From assembly GCF_002632485.1 (NCBI RefSeq), contig NZ_NIBU01000002.1:1-64000 (forward strand): a stretch of DNA of 64,000 nucleotides, written 5' to 3'. Each line of letters begins with the position of its first letter. The stretch's first letter is position 1. This document shows positions 20,645 through 29,871 of the stretch, piece after piece. The position numbers and the translations under genes are program-made. The notes under the pieces are model-generated. The model was not told the origin of the DNA, searched no databases, and saw only the letters and a list, made by a program, of their open reading frames with translations. Source of the stretch: Xenorhabdus innexi (GTDB lineage: Bacteria; Pseudomonadota; Gammaproteobacteria; Enterobacterales; Enterobacteriaceae).

Positions 20645-21745
20645 TTACAGGCGCATCGGCATCACGACGTACGTCGCTGCCTGACTGGCTGAATTCTCTA
20701 TTTTGACACTGGATGTGGCATCCGTCAGCAGTAAACTCACCTGCTCGCATTTCAATGCGTTGAGAACATCCAGTACGTAACTCACATTAAAGCCGATTTC
20801 CATTTCCGTACCCTGATAGCTGACATCGACAATTTCTTCAGCTTCTTCCTGTTCTGGATTATTGGCAGTAATTCTGAGCTGATTTTCGCTCAGGTAGATG
20901 CGGACACCACGAAATTTTTCGTTGGATAAAATCGCTGCCCGTGAAAATGCCTGCTTAAGCGTGTCACAATTTGCTTCCAGTATTTTATCCGGATTTTTAG
21001 GCAGGACACGGCGGTAGTCAGGAAAACGTCCATCAACTAATTTTGATGTAAATATGAAGTCACCGACGTGGGCGCGGATATTGTTGCTGCCTATCTGCAA
21101 TTGAAGTGGGTTATCTCCGCCATCCAGTAATCGCATCAATTCAATAACGCCTTTGCGTGGAACAATCACTGAGTGTGAAGGCAGACTCTGGCCGATATTC
21201 ATGGAACAGACCGCCAGACGGTGACCATCGGTGGAAACAGTACGCAGTTCTTCCCCTTCGGTTTCGAACAACATCCCGTTCAGATAATAGCGGACATCCT
21301 GATGAGCCATTGAAAACTGAGTAGACTCAATCAGACGTTTCAGTGTTGCCTGTGGCAGTGAGAATTCAACTTCACTTTGCCAGTCATCCAGATTAGGAAA
21401 ATCAGAAGCTGGCAGGGTGGAGAGTGAAAAGCGGCTGCGGCCGGAACGAACCAGAATGCGGTCACCATCCAGCTCAACACTGATTTCTGCTCCGTCAGGC
21501 AACCCGCGCCAGATATCAAAGAATTTACGCGCGGGAATGGTCGTTGCACCCTGCTCATGTGGCTGAGTGAGTGTCACTCTAGCCTTCATTTCCATCTCTA
21601 AATCTGTGCCTGTCAGTAGCAGGGCGCCTTCTGTCACCTGCAACAATAAATTACCTAAAATAGGCAGAGTAGGGCGACCACCTAAGGGGCTGCTGACCTG
21701 TTGCAGAGGTTTTAATAATTGCTCACGTTCAATGATAAATTTCAT
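20645..21745 (-). CDS. dnaN: DNA polymerase III sliding clamp (beta subunit)
   Basis: 366 residues, the exact E. coli length. It starts [18 protein letters not shown] and ends in the conserved [10 protein letters not shown]. Three clamp domains are visible, with the characteristic [14 protein letters not shown] and [13 protein letters not shown] motifs. The ring encircles DNA and tethers polymerase III and many repair proteins. It is separated from dnaA by 4 bp and is surely in the same operon. Confidence 0.98.
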   Translation of the reverse strand: MKFIIEREQLLKPLQQVSSPLGGRPTLPILGNLLLQVTEGALLLTGTDLEMEMKARVTLTQPHEQGATTIPARKFFDIWRGLPDGAEISVELDGDRILVRSGRSRFSLSTLPASDFPNLDDWQSEVEFSLPQATLKRLIESTQFSMAHQDVRYYLNGMLFETEGEELRTVSTDGHRLAVCSMNIGQSLPSHSVIVPRKGVIELMRLLDGGDNPLQLQIGSNNIRAHVGDFIFTSKLVDGRFPDYRRVLPKNPDKILEANCDTLKQAFSRAAILSNEKFRGVRIYLSENQLRITANNPEQEEAEEIVDVSYQGTEMEIGFNVSYVLDVLNALKCEQVSLLLTDATSSVKIENSASQAATYVVMPMRL

Positions 21746-21749
21746 AGCG

Positions 21750-23138
21750 CTAGGACGACAATGTTCTGATTAAGTTAGAAAAATCTTCTTTGATATCATG
21801 ACTCTCCTCACGCAGTTGTTCGATTTTACGACATGCGTGAAGTACTGTGGTATGGTCACGACCACCAAAGGCATCCCCGATTTCAGGCAGGCTGTGGTTT
21901 GTCAGCTCTTTTGCCAGCGCCATTGCCATCTGTCTTGGACGGGCAACGGAGCGTGAACGGCGCTTGGAAAGCAGATCGGCAACCTTGATTTTGTAATATT
22001 CAGCAACAGTTTTCTGAATGTTATCAATCGTTACCAGTTTTTCCTGTAGAGCCAATAAGTCACGTAATGCTTCGCGTACAAAATCAATAGTAATCGCCCG
22101 TCCGGTAAAATTAGCATTGGCGATAACCCGATTCAAAGCGCCTTCGAGTTCACGAACGTTAGATCGCAGGCGTTTAGCGATAAAGAAAGCGACTTCTCCC
22201 GGCAACTGAATCTGATTTTCGTCTGCTTTCTTCATCAGAATGGCAACACGGGTTTCCAGCTCCGGTGGTTCTATGGCAACGGTTAAGCCCCAGCCAAAAC
22301 GGGATTTTAACCGATCTTCAACGCCATTTATCTCTTTGGGATAGCGGTCTGATGTCAGAATAATCTGTTGATTACCTTCCAGCAGGGCATTGAACGTATG
22401 AAAGAACTCTTCCTGAGATCGCTCTTTATTGGCGAAAAATTGAATATCATCGATAAGCAGGGCATCTACTGAACGATAATAGCGTTTAAATTCTTCTATC
22501 GCATTGTTTTGTAATGCTTTAACCATATCCTGAACAAAACGTTCAGAATGCATGTATACCACTTTTGCATTGGCTTTGCGTGCCATAATGCTGTTGCCGA
22601 CAGCATGTAAAAGGTGGGTTTTACCTAAACCGGTGCCGCCATACAGGAACAGCGGGTTATAAGCCCCTCCCGGATTATCGGCAACTTGTCTGGCTGCTGC
22701 TCTGGCGAGTTGGTTGGATTTACCTTCGACAAAGTTATCAAATGTATGTTTTGGATTAACATTCGAACGATAAGACAGCTCTGGCTGCGCTTTTGCATTA
22801 TCCCAGCTAGGGCGTACAGATAAACTGGATGGAGCAGCAGCCACCGGCATATCAGCAATGATTTTCTGAGATGTAGACTGGCTCGGTGAAACAGGCTTAT
22901 TACCTACTTCAAAACGCAGTAACGGTACTTCAGGACCACAGAAATCATTTAATAACAAATTGATATTATTTATATATTTCTCTCTGACCCAATCCAGCAC
23001 AAAGCGGTTGGGTGCATAAAGAGCCAAAGTGTTATCACTTAGTTCTGCCTGAAGGGGTCGTATCCACATACTGAATTCTGTGGCAGGTAACTCATCCTGC
23101 AATCGGGCAAGACATTGCTGCCAAAGCGAAAGTGACAC
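21750..23138 (-). CDS. dnaA: Chromosomal replication initiator DnaA
   Basis: 462 residues from a GTG start, as in E. coli, with RBS GGGGAG. Domain I is at the N-terminus ([23 protein letters not shown]), then a variable linker. The AAA+ domain has Walker [12 protein letters not shown] and Walker [10 protein letters not shown]. The C-terminal DNA-binding helix has [16 protein letters not shown]. It recognises DnaA boxes and opens oriC. A DnaA box lies 260 bp upstream of the start, consistent with autoregulation. Confidence 0.98.
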   Translation of the reverse strand: MSLSLWQQCLARLQDELPATEFSMWIRPLQAELSDNTLALYAPNRFVLDWVREKYINNINLLLNDFCGPEVPLLRFEVGNKPVSPSQSTSQKIIADMPVAAAPSSLSVRPSWDNAKAQPELSYRSNVNPKHTFDNFVEGKSNQLARAAARQVADNPGGAYNPLFLYGGTGLGKTHLLHAVGNSIMARKANAKVVYMHSERFVQDMVKALQNNAIEEFKRYYRSVDALLIDDIQFFANKERSQEEFFHTFNALLEGNQQIILTSDRYPKEINGVEDRLKSRFGWGLTVAIEPPELETRVAILMKKADENQIQLPGEVAFFIAKRLRSNVRELEGALNRVIANANFTGRAITIDFVREALRDLLALQEKLVTIDNIQKTVAEYYKIKVADLLSKRRSRSVARPRQMAMALAKELTNHSLPEIGDAFGGRDHTTVLHACRKIEQLREESHDIKEDFSNLIRTLSS

Positions 23139-23397
23139 GGCGAACTCCCCTAAAACAAGACCAATAAAAGAAACTGGAATAATAGATACGTTATTCTGGG
23201 CACAAGGCGTTACTCTTTATCGATAAAAGTATTATCGATAAGAACATTTCTCGATGAGAAGGCTCGCAGTACCTTGTGGCGATTTTTAGTTTCATCGCTC
23301 TCCCAACGATCCGTACAGCGAGATCGGAATCGTGACCGGTGATCATAACGCAAAAGACGACATAAATCCTCATTCTTTTACACAGCTTTGATGCTTT

Positions 23398-23406
23398 TTA
23401 TCCACA
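23398..23406 (+). promoter_or_regulatory. DnaA box
   Basis: TTATCCACA is the perfect high-affinity DnaA box. It lies 260 bp upstream of the dnaA start in the divergent region, where DnaA is known in enterobacteria to repress its own gene. A weaker TTTTACACA lies about 20 bp away. Confidence 0.75.
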
Positions 23407-23567
23407 GGGAGATCACCACGCTTTGGTACGCGGAGATAGAGAAAGCCCATAGAAGATACTGTAGTGTAATCATGGTATATAGCAAATTCTGTTTAGCTAT
23501 CGTTTAAAATTCAAAGGGAAAGCAAGAGTATAATTACTGCCCAAATAGCAGGATACGTGTAGTATCC

Positions 23568-23595
23568 TTGCGCTTTATTGCACAGTCCGTATAAT
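23568..23595 (+). promoter_or_regulatory. Sigma-70 promoter for rpmH operon (distal)
   Basis: TTGCGC (23568-23573), a 16-bp spacer and a perfect TATAAT (23590-23595), directed toward rpmH. Confidence 0.65.
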
Positions 23596-23738
23596 CTTGC
23601 ACCCTGTGTGTGTTACCAAACGATTTTTTCCGGCTGTGGCTGGTGGAAGTCAGGGTTAACACCTTAGATAGCAAAAACTTTGGGTAGCAACAAGTCTGAC
23701 ACCGACTGAAACGCGGTCAGACTCGCGTCATCTTGGAA

Positions 23739-23767
23739 TTGACTAAGGGTAGTACATTTTATTACAA
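23739..23767 (+). promoter_or_regulatory. Sigma-70 promoter for rpmH operon (proximal)
   Basis: TTGACT (23739-23744), a 17-bp spacer and TTACAA (23762-23767), about 115 bp before the rpmH start. The spacing and -35 match are good and the -10 is moderate. Confidence 0.6.
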
Positions 23768-23872
23768 TCCTGCCTCTTTCTATATATTGATGTTGCGATT
23801 GAGGCATCGGTGTCTACTTATTTCCACTGGTCGCCAACGCATTTGCTGAATCAGTTACAAATTTTAAGTTAG

Positions 23873-24025
<153 letters not shown>

Positions 24026-24043
24026 TAAAGCTAACCATTCCAA

Positions 24044-24403
24044 GTGGTTAAGCTCGCTTTTCCGAGGGAGTTACGTTTGTTAACTCCCGAGCATTTCACT
24101 TATGTTTTCCAGCAGCCACAACGGGCAAGTTCCGCAGAGATAACCATTCTTGGACGCCTTAATCAGCTGGGGCATCCCCGCATCGGTCTGACCGTCGCCA
24201 AAAAAAATGTTAAACGCGCTCATGAGCGAAATCGCATTAAGCGGTTAGCCCGTGAAAGTTTTCGTTTAAACCAGCATAAATTACCGTCAATGGATTTTGT
24301 GATTTTGGTGAGGAAAGGGGTCGCTGAGCTTGATAACCGTGAGCTAACGGAAATGTTGGGCAAATTATGGCGTCGTCACTGTCGCTTGGCTCGCGCCTCT
24401 TGA
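24044..24403 (+). CDS. rnpA: Ribonuclease P protein component
   Basis: 119 residues from a GTG start ([15 protein letters not shown]). The central RNR signature is present: [20 protein letters not shown]. It assists the RNase P RNA in maturing tRNA 5' ends. The gene overlaps yidD by 37 bp in another frame, the usual enterobacterial arrangement. Confidence 0.96.
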   Translation: MVKLAFPRELRLLTPEHFTYVFQQPQRASSAEITILGRLNQLGHPRIGLTVAKKNVKRAHERNRIKRLARESFRLNQHKLPSMDFVILVRKGVAELDNRELTEMLGKLWRRHCRLARAS

Positions 24404-24627
24404 TTGCTTTGATCAGAGGCTACCAGTTAGTGATTAGTCCACTTCTGGGGCCTCGTTGTCGTTTCAATCCCACCTGTTCTCAATATGGCATTGAGGCACT
24501 GCGTAGGTTTGGCATGATGAAAGGCAGTTGGTTAACGGTGAAACGCATATTAAAATGCCACCCTTTACACGAAGGTGGTGATGATCCTGTCCCACCTAAA
24601 AAAAACGAAGATAACAGAGAACATTAA
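24367..24627 (+). CDS. yidD: Membrane protein insertion efficiency factor YidD
   Basis: 86 residues. An amphipathic N-terminal helix ([18 protein letters not shown]) is followed by the family cysteine pattern [42 protein letters not shown]. It is a small inner-membrane-associated protein that aids YidC-dependent insertion. It overlaps rnpA by 37 bp and ends 2 bp before yidC, indicating coupled translation. Confidence 0.96.
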   Translation: MASSLSLGSRLLIALIRGYQLVISPLLGPRCRFNPTCSQYGIEALRRFGMMKGSWLTVKRILKCHPLHEGGDDPVPPKKNEDNREH

Positions 24628-24629
24628 CG

Positions 24630-26270
24630 ATGGATTCGCAACGCAATCTTCTTCTCATCGCTCTGCTGTTTGTTTCGTTCCTGATCTGGCAGGAGTGGGA
24701 GAAAGATCAGAACCCACAACCAACAGTACAGGTCTCGCAGCAAACCAATACGCTGAGTAATGAAGTAGTCAGTGGGCAAGGTAAACTGATCACCGTGAAA
24801 ACGGATGTGCTTTCGTTGCACATTAATACCCGTGGTGGTGATATCGAAGAGGCTGACCTGTTGGCCTATCCTGATACCCTCGGTTCCAAGCAGCCGTTCA
24901 AACTGCTGGAAACGACTCCAGAATTTACTTATCAGGCTCAGAGTGGCTTAACAGGCACGAATGGCCCGGATAATCAGGCTGAACGTCCTCTTTATACTGC
25001 CGATCAGAATAGTTACGTTCTGGCTGATGGTCAGGATGAGTTGCGTATTCCTATGACTTATACTGCGCCGGATGGTGTTGTGTATGTCAAAACTTTCGTA
25101 TTAAAACGCGGTAACTATGCTGTTTCTGTGGATTACAGCATTGATAACGTGACTGACAAGCCATTGCAGATGGCATTTTTTGGTCAGTTGAAGCAGAGCG
25201 TTGAACTGCCGAAACATCGTGATACCGGCAGCAGCAATTTTGCCCTGCATACTTATCGTGGTGCTGCTTATTCATCTGATGAAGAAAAGTACGAAAAATA
25301 CAAGTTTGATGAAATTGAAAGTAAACCTCTTTCCGTAACCACAAAAGGCGGCTGGGTAGCGATGCTTCAGCAATATTTCGCCACGGCTTGGGTTCCGGGA
25401 GAAGGAAAAACCAGCAATTTCTACACCATTGACCTGAAAGACCAGAAAATGGCAATTATCGGGTACAAAGGTGAAACGATTAATATTGCACCGAGCAGCA
25501 AACAGAATATCGCTTCTACCCTGTGGGTAGGCCCTGAAATTCAGGACAAAATGGCTGCTGTTGCACCACATCTGGATCTGACCGTTGACTACGGCTGGTT
25601 GTGGTTTATTTCCCAGCCTCTGTTCAAATTGCTGAAATTCCTGCATGAGTTCATTGGTAACTGGGGCTTCTCCATCATTGCGATTACCTTTATCGTGCGC
25701 GGTATCATGTACCCGCTGACTAAAGCGCAATACACCTCTATGGCGAAGATGCGCCTGTTGCAGCCAAAAATCACTGCAATGCGTGAGCGTTATGGCGATG
25801 ATCGCCAGCGCATGAGTCAGGAAATGATGGCGTTGTATAAAACAGAGAAAGTGAACCCGCTGGGCGGTTGTTTACCTCTGGTCATTCAGATGCCGATCTT
25901 CCTTGCTCTGTATTACATGCTGATGGGCTCTGTTGAACTGCGTCATGCACCATTTATCGGCTGGATTAATGACCTGTCTGCACAGGACCCATATTATATT
26001 CTGCCATTGCTGATGGGTGTGACCATGTTTGTGATTCAGAAACTGTCACCAACGACTGTAACTGATCCGATGCAGCAGAAGATCATGACCTACATGCCGG
26101 TTGTGTTCACTGTTTTCTTCCTGTGGTTCCCGTCTGGTCTGGTGCTGTACTACATCGTCAGTAACTTGGTAACCATTATCCAGCAACAGGTTATTTTCCG
26201 TAGTCTGGAAAAACGCGGTCTGCATACCCGCGAAAAGAAAGAAAAGAAAATTGATCTGACAAAGAAATAA
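24630..26270 (+). CDS. yidC: Membrane protein insertase YidC
   Basis: 546 residues. One N-terminal membrane helix ([18 protein letters not shown]) is followed by the large periplasmic beta domain and five C-terminal helices. The insertase core begins near residue 345 ([22 protein letters not shown]), with the conserved arginine in the hydrophilic groove, and [22 protein letters not shown]. It ends with a basic tail. It inserts and folds inner-membrane proteins with or without SecYEG. Confidence 0.97.
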   Translation: MDSQRNLLLIALLFVSFLIWQEWEKDQNPQPTVQVSQQTNTLSNEVVSGQGKLITVKTDVLSLHINTRGGDIEEADLLAYPDTLGSKQPFKLLETTPEFTYQAQSGLTGTNGPDNQAERPLYTADQNSYVLADGQDELRIPMTYTAPDGVVYVKTFVLKRGNYAVSVDYSIDNVTDKPLQMAFFGQLKQSVELPKHRDTGSSNFALHTYRGAAYSSDEEKYEKYKFDEIESKPLSVTTKGGWVAMLQQYFATAWVPGEGKTSNFYTIDLKDQKMAIIGYKGETINIAPSSKQNIASTLWVGPEIQDKMAAVAPHLDLTVDYGWLWFISQPLFKLLKFLHEFIGNWGFSIIAITFIVRGIMYPLTKAQYTSMAKMRLLQPKITAMRERYGDDRQRMSQEMMALYKTEKVNPLGGCLPLVIQMPIFLALYYMLMGSVELRHAPFIGWINDLSAQDPYYILPLLMGVTMFVIQKLSPTTVTDPMQQKIMTYMPVVFTVFFLWFPSGLVLYYIVSNLVTIIQQQVIFRSLEKRGLHTREKKEKKIDLTKK

Positions 26271-26315
26271 TTTTTTGAAAGAGTGATCTTTTAAAAACGG
26301 ATCATAAAAAATAAG

Positions 26316-26442
26316 TATACCCTATGGATTTCAAGATGCGTCGCGGCGGCAAGGGAATGAATCCCCGGGAGCATAGGTAACTATGTGACTGGGGTGAATG
26401 AGCGCAGCCAACAAAGAGGCAACTTGAGAGACGACGGATATA
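26316..26442 (+). repeat. ERIC element (127 bp)
   Basis: A full-length enterobacterial repetitive intergenic consensus. It begins TATACCCTATGGATTTCAAG, has the core GAATCCCCGGGAGCATAGG and GTGACTGGGGTGAATGAGCG, and ends CAACTTGAGAGACGACGG then ATATA. It lies between yidC and mnmE, 64 bp before the mnmE start, and would be transcribed in an mnmE leader. Confidence 0.93.
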
Positions 26443-26505
26443 AGGCGGTCATTGGCCGCCTTTATTATTTCCATTCATTGGCAAATTGGTAAAAGAGAGA
26501 ATCCT

Positions 26506-27870
26506 ATGAATACCACTGATACGATAGTTGCTCAGGCCACCCCTCCGGGACGAGGTGGTGTAGGTATCCTGCGTATTTCTGGTCCCAAAGCTGCGGCAGT
26601 CGCTGAGGTGGTATTAGGGAAGCTCCCGAAGCCGCGTTATGCCGACTATCTGCCATTCCGTGATGCCGATGGCTCCGTTCTGGATCAGGGCATCGCCCTT
26701 TATTTCCCCGGCCCTAACTCCTTTACGGGGGAAGACGTACTGGAACTTCAGGGGCACGGCGGCCCGGTTATTCTTGATTTACTGCTGAAGCGTATTCTGG
26801 CTATTTCCAGTGTGCGAATCGCTAATCCGGGTGAATTCTCTGAGCGGGCTTTCCTCAACGATAAACTGGATTTGGCTCAGGCAGAGGCTATTGCGGATCT
26901 GATTGATGCCAGTTCTGAACAAGCTGCGCGCTCTGCCATGAATTCCCTACAGGGAACATTCTCCAATCAGGTTCATAAAATGGTTGAAGCGCTGACGAAC
27001 CTGCGTATCTACGTTGAAGCAGCGATTGATTTCCCTGACGAAGAGATTGATTTTCTTTCCGATGGCAAGATTGAAGCCAAACTGGATGAAGTGATTGCGG
27101 AACTTGAACAGGTACGTTCGCAGGCTCGTCAGGGTAGCCTTCTGCGTGAAGGCATGAAAGTCGTTATTGCCGGTCGTCCTAATGCGGGAAAATCCAGCTT
27201 ACTGAATGCACTGGCTGGCCGTGAAGCCGCGATTGTGACTGATATTGCGGGTACAACGCGTGATGTTTTACGCGAGCATATTCATATTGATGGAATGCCT
27301 TTGCATGTGATTGACACTGCTGGGCTTCGTGAAGCCAGTGATGAAGTGGAACGCATTGGTATTGAACGGGCATGGCAGGAAATCGAACAGGCAGATCGTG
27401 TGTTATTCATGGTGGATAGCACGACGACCGATGCCATCGAACCTGATCAAATCTGGCCGGAATTTATGGCGAAACTGCCGGAATCCCTACCTGTAACTAT
27501 TATCCGTAATAAAACAGATATGACAGGCGAAGCAAGCGGCCTGTCAGAAATCGGTGGTTATTCGTTAATCCGCCTTTCTGCTCTTGAAGGTGAAGGTATT
27601 AATTTACTGCGTGATCATCTCAAAGAAGCGATGGGGTTCAACAGTAATACTGAAGGTGGATTCCTCGCCCGCCGCCGTCATTTGCAGGCACTGAATACTG
27701 CCGCAGAACATTTGCAGGAAGGCCATCAACAGTTAGTATTTGCCCGTTCCGGGGAGTTATTAGCAGAAGAACTTCGGCTGGCGCAACAGGTATTGAGTGA
27801 AATTACGGGAGAATTCACTTCCGATGATTTGCTGGGACGGATTTTTTCGAGTTTCTGTATTGGGAAGTAA
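26506..27870 (+). CDS. mnmE: tRNA modification GTPase MnmE (TrmE)
   Basis: 454 residues from the ATG at 26506, matching the E. coli length; the frame is open to 26452 without support. It has an N-terminal tetrahydrofolate-binding domain ([16 protein letters not shown]), a helical domain, and a G domain with P-loop [12 protein letters not shown], switch GTTRD, DTAGLRE and NKTD. It ends in the C-terminal FCIGK with the catalytic cysteine. With MnmG it modifies U34 of certain tRNAs. Confidence 0.97.
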   Translation: MNTTDTIVAQATPPGRGGVGILRISGPKAAAVAEVVLGKLPKPRYADYLPFRDADGSVLDQGIALYFPGPNSFTGEDVLELQGHGGPVILDLLLKRILAISSVRIANPGEFSERAFLNDKLDLAQAEAIADLIDASSEQAARSAMNSLQGTFSNQVHKMVEALTNLRIYVEAAIDFPDEEIDFLSDGKIEAKLDEVIAELEQVRSQARQGSLLREGMKVVIAGRPNAGKSSLLNALAGREAAIVTDIAGTTRDVLREHIHIDGMPLHVIDTAGLREASDEVERIGIERAWQEIEQADRVLFMVDSTTTDAIEPDQIWPEFMAKLPESLPVTIIRNKTDMTGEASGLSEIGGYSLIRLSALEGEGINLLRDHLKEAMGFNSNTEGGFLARRRHLQALNTAAEHLQEGHQQLVFARSGELLAEELRLAQQVLSEITGEFTSDDLLGRIFSSFCIGK

Positions 27871-28131
27871 GGTTGTCAAATCAGGTGACCAATCACTCGA
27901 TACAGAACAAATAAAAAACCACTGTAACGTTTAAAAAATACGATATTTTCATACTCTGGGTATGAATAAATTGATATATGTGACCCGCTGGTTTACCTCA
28001 TATTGAATATTTATATCCAGATTTTTCCTGAACGTTTTGATTTAGACAAAGCAATTTAACCTTTTCTGGATCGTGATATTCGCGAAAATCCCCAGAGTGA
28101 TTCCTGAGGATTTACAAGAAAATAATATATA

Positions 28132-28917
28132 TCACCGATAAACCATCCCTCCGTCGGTAATGATTGATTGTCCGGTAATATAGTCAGCATCATCACTTGC
28201 CAGAAAAGAGACTAGATTCGCAACATCATCGGGTGTTTCTGATCTGCCTAAAGCGATACGCTCGACATATCTTTGATAAGTTGCACCTTTTGCAGCTCCC
28301 GTCAGCTCCGAGAAGCGCTCATCAATTTCGACCCACATATCAGTCCCGACAATACCCGGACAATATGAATTTACAGTAATACCAGCACTGGCATATTCCT
28401 GAGCGGCAACCTGAGTCAGAGCCCGGACGGCAAATTTAGTTGCAGAATAAAGACTGAGCATGGCAAAACCATTATGACCAGCAATAGAAGAGGCGTTGAT
28501 TATCTTACCTTTTTGACCCGACTTCTGAAATTGAGCGGCTGCGGCCTGAATTCCCCAAAGAACACCACCAATATTGATATCGATAATCTTATTCAGGTCT
28601 TCTGGTTGCAGGTCAGCAATGGGTTTTACCTGCACAATACCTGCATTATTAATCATGATATCGAAACCACCCAATTCAGATGCTGCATGTTCTACAGCAC
28701 TATAGATGTTTTCTCTTTTCGCAATATCTGCAACGAAAATCGTCGATTTCACGTCAAAACTTTCAATCTCACTTTTTACTAATTCCAGTTTTTCCGCTTT
28801 CAGATCGACAAGAGCAAGATTAGCCCCCGCCTGCGCTAATTTGAGGGCAATGCTTCGTCCGATCCCCTGAGCGGCTCCAGTGACTAATGCAACTTTTCCT
28901 TTTAATTCTCTGGACAT
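28132..28917 (-). CDS. Short-chain dehydrogenase, BudC-like (acetoin/diacetyl reductase)
   Basis: 261 residues from the ATG at 28917, which has a GGGAG site; the frame is open to 29001 without support. It shows the SDR features: NAD-binding [15 protein letters not shown], catalytic Ser in NASSIAG, and YSATK with Tyr and Lys. It closely follows meso-butanediol dehydrogenase / (S)-acetoin-forming diacetyl reductase, including [17 protein letters not shown] and [15 protein letters not shown]. It probably interconverts acetoin and butanediol or diacetyl with NAD. No alsSD-type genes are beside it. Confidence 0.85.
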   Translation of the reverse strand: MSRELKGKVALVTGAAQGIGRSIALKLAQAGANLALVDLKAEKLELVKSEIESFDVKSTIFVADIAKRENIYSAVEHAASELGGFDIMINNAGIVQVKPIADLQPEDLNKIIDINIGGVLWGIQAAAAQFQKSGQKGKIINASSIAGHNGFAMLSLYSATKFAVRALTQVAAQEYASAGITVNSYCPGIVGTDMWVEIDERFSELTGAAKGATYQRYVERIALGRSETPDDVANLVSFLASDDADYITGQSIITDGGMVYR

Positions 28918-29041
28918 GGTAAACTCCCGTGTTTTTTTGAGTAAAAGGAATTTAGCATGTTGATTTTTGCATTCAGTGATATTTGTCTGGTTATTGTGCA
29001 ATCAAGGTAGGTTTTGTGGGGTCTGTTTACTCATCCTATAG

Positions 29042-29863
29042 TCAATCCAGTTCAAAACTAATTTGCAGTGTGGTATCTGCTGCCAGATTTTCTGGTTTTG
29101 GCCCGACAGACTTAGCAAGGCTGAGTGCTTTTAATGCTTCATTATCCATAATGCTGTAGCCCGAGGATTGAATAATTCTGGCCGCAGTAATTGAGCCATC
29201 ATCCTGAAGCATAAAATTGACGGTAACAGTTCCTTCCTGCTTCATCCGTCGCGCTTTGCGGGGATAACGTTTATGACGTTCAATTTCCTGCCTGAGTCTC
29301 GCATGATAGTTATCTGATTCACTGTTCCCCTGACCAACTAAAGGCTGAGGGGTTGTCGCTTTACTCATTCCACCTTGTGAGTTGACCTGATCGATACCAT
29401 TTGTATCGAATTCCTCTGGGCTGGCCTGGGAAGACTGAGATGATTCGACGAGTTTCTTTTCTGCATGTTCTTTGGGTTTTTCTTTCGGCTGCTTTTTAGT
29501 TTGTTGAGTTTTGACCGGTTCAACGGGAGTATCGCGCTTTTTTTCCGTTTGAACGGTTTTATCCAGTGCAATTGCCGGAGTTGTTGGTGATTCAGGCACA
29601 GTGATAATTGGCTGTGATAATTCAACCGGTTCTGGCTCTTCTGCCAATGATGAGGCGGCTACCATAGTGACAGAAAGCCCGGTCAGCGGAGAGTTCTGGT
29701 TAATATGATGGGCACTGTTATCATTAGGTTCTGTATGTCGGTTTAACAGCCATATCAGACTGATATGCAATAAAACAGCGATAAGAATACCAACCGGAAA
29801 TCGCTTATTTAGTGTTTTCTGAGAACTGTTCACTGAACTGTCTGTTATGGCTGTGTTGATCAT
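29042..29863 (-). CDS. tonB: TonB energy-transducing protein dedicated to the hemophore locus
   Basis: 273 residues with one N-terminal membrane anchor (FPVGILIAVLLHISLIWLL) and a Pro/Lys/Glu-rich spacer across the periplasm (residues 75-160). The C-terminal TonB domain has RHKRYPRKARRMKQEGTV, then VNFMLQDDGSI and the IIQSSGY motif. It passes proton-motive energy from ExbBD to outer-membrane receptors. It begins 8 bp after the receptor stop codon, so it is an accessory TonB specialised for that receptor. No exbBD genes are nearby. Confidence 0.88.
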   Translation of the reverse strand: MINTAITDSSVNSSQKTLNKRFPVGILIAVLLHISLIWLLNRHTEPNDNSAHHINQNSPLTGLSVTMVAASSLAEEPEPVELSQPIITVPESPTTPAIALDKTVQTEKKRDTPVEPVKTQQTKKQPKEKPKEHAEKKLVESSQSSQASPEEFDTNGIDQVNSQGGMSKATTPQPLVGQGNSESDNYHARLRQEIERHKRYPRKARRMKQEGTVTVNFMLQDDGSITAARIIQSSGYSIMDNEALKALSLAKSVGPKPENLAADTTLQISFELD

Positions 29864-29871
29864 ACTATTCT

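Noticed and set aside
25087-25774. Overlapping minus-strand frames inside yidC
   Set aside because: Antisense shadows of yidC rich in unlikely residue runs.
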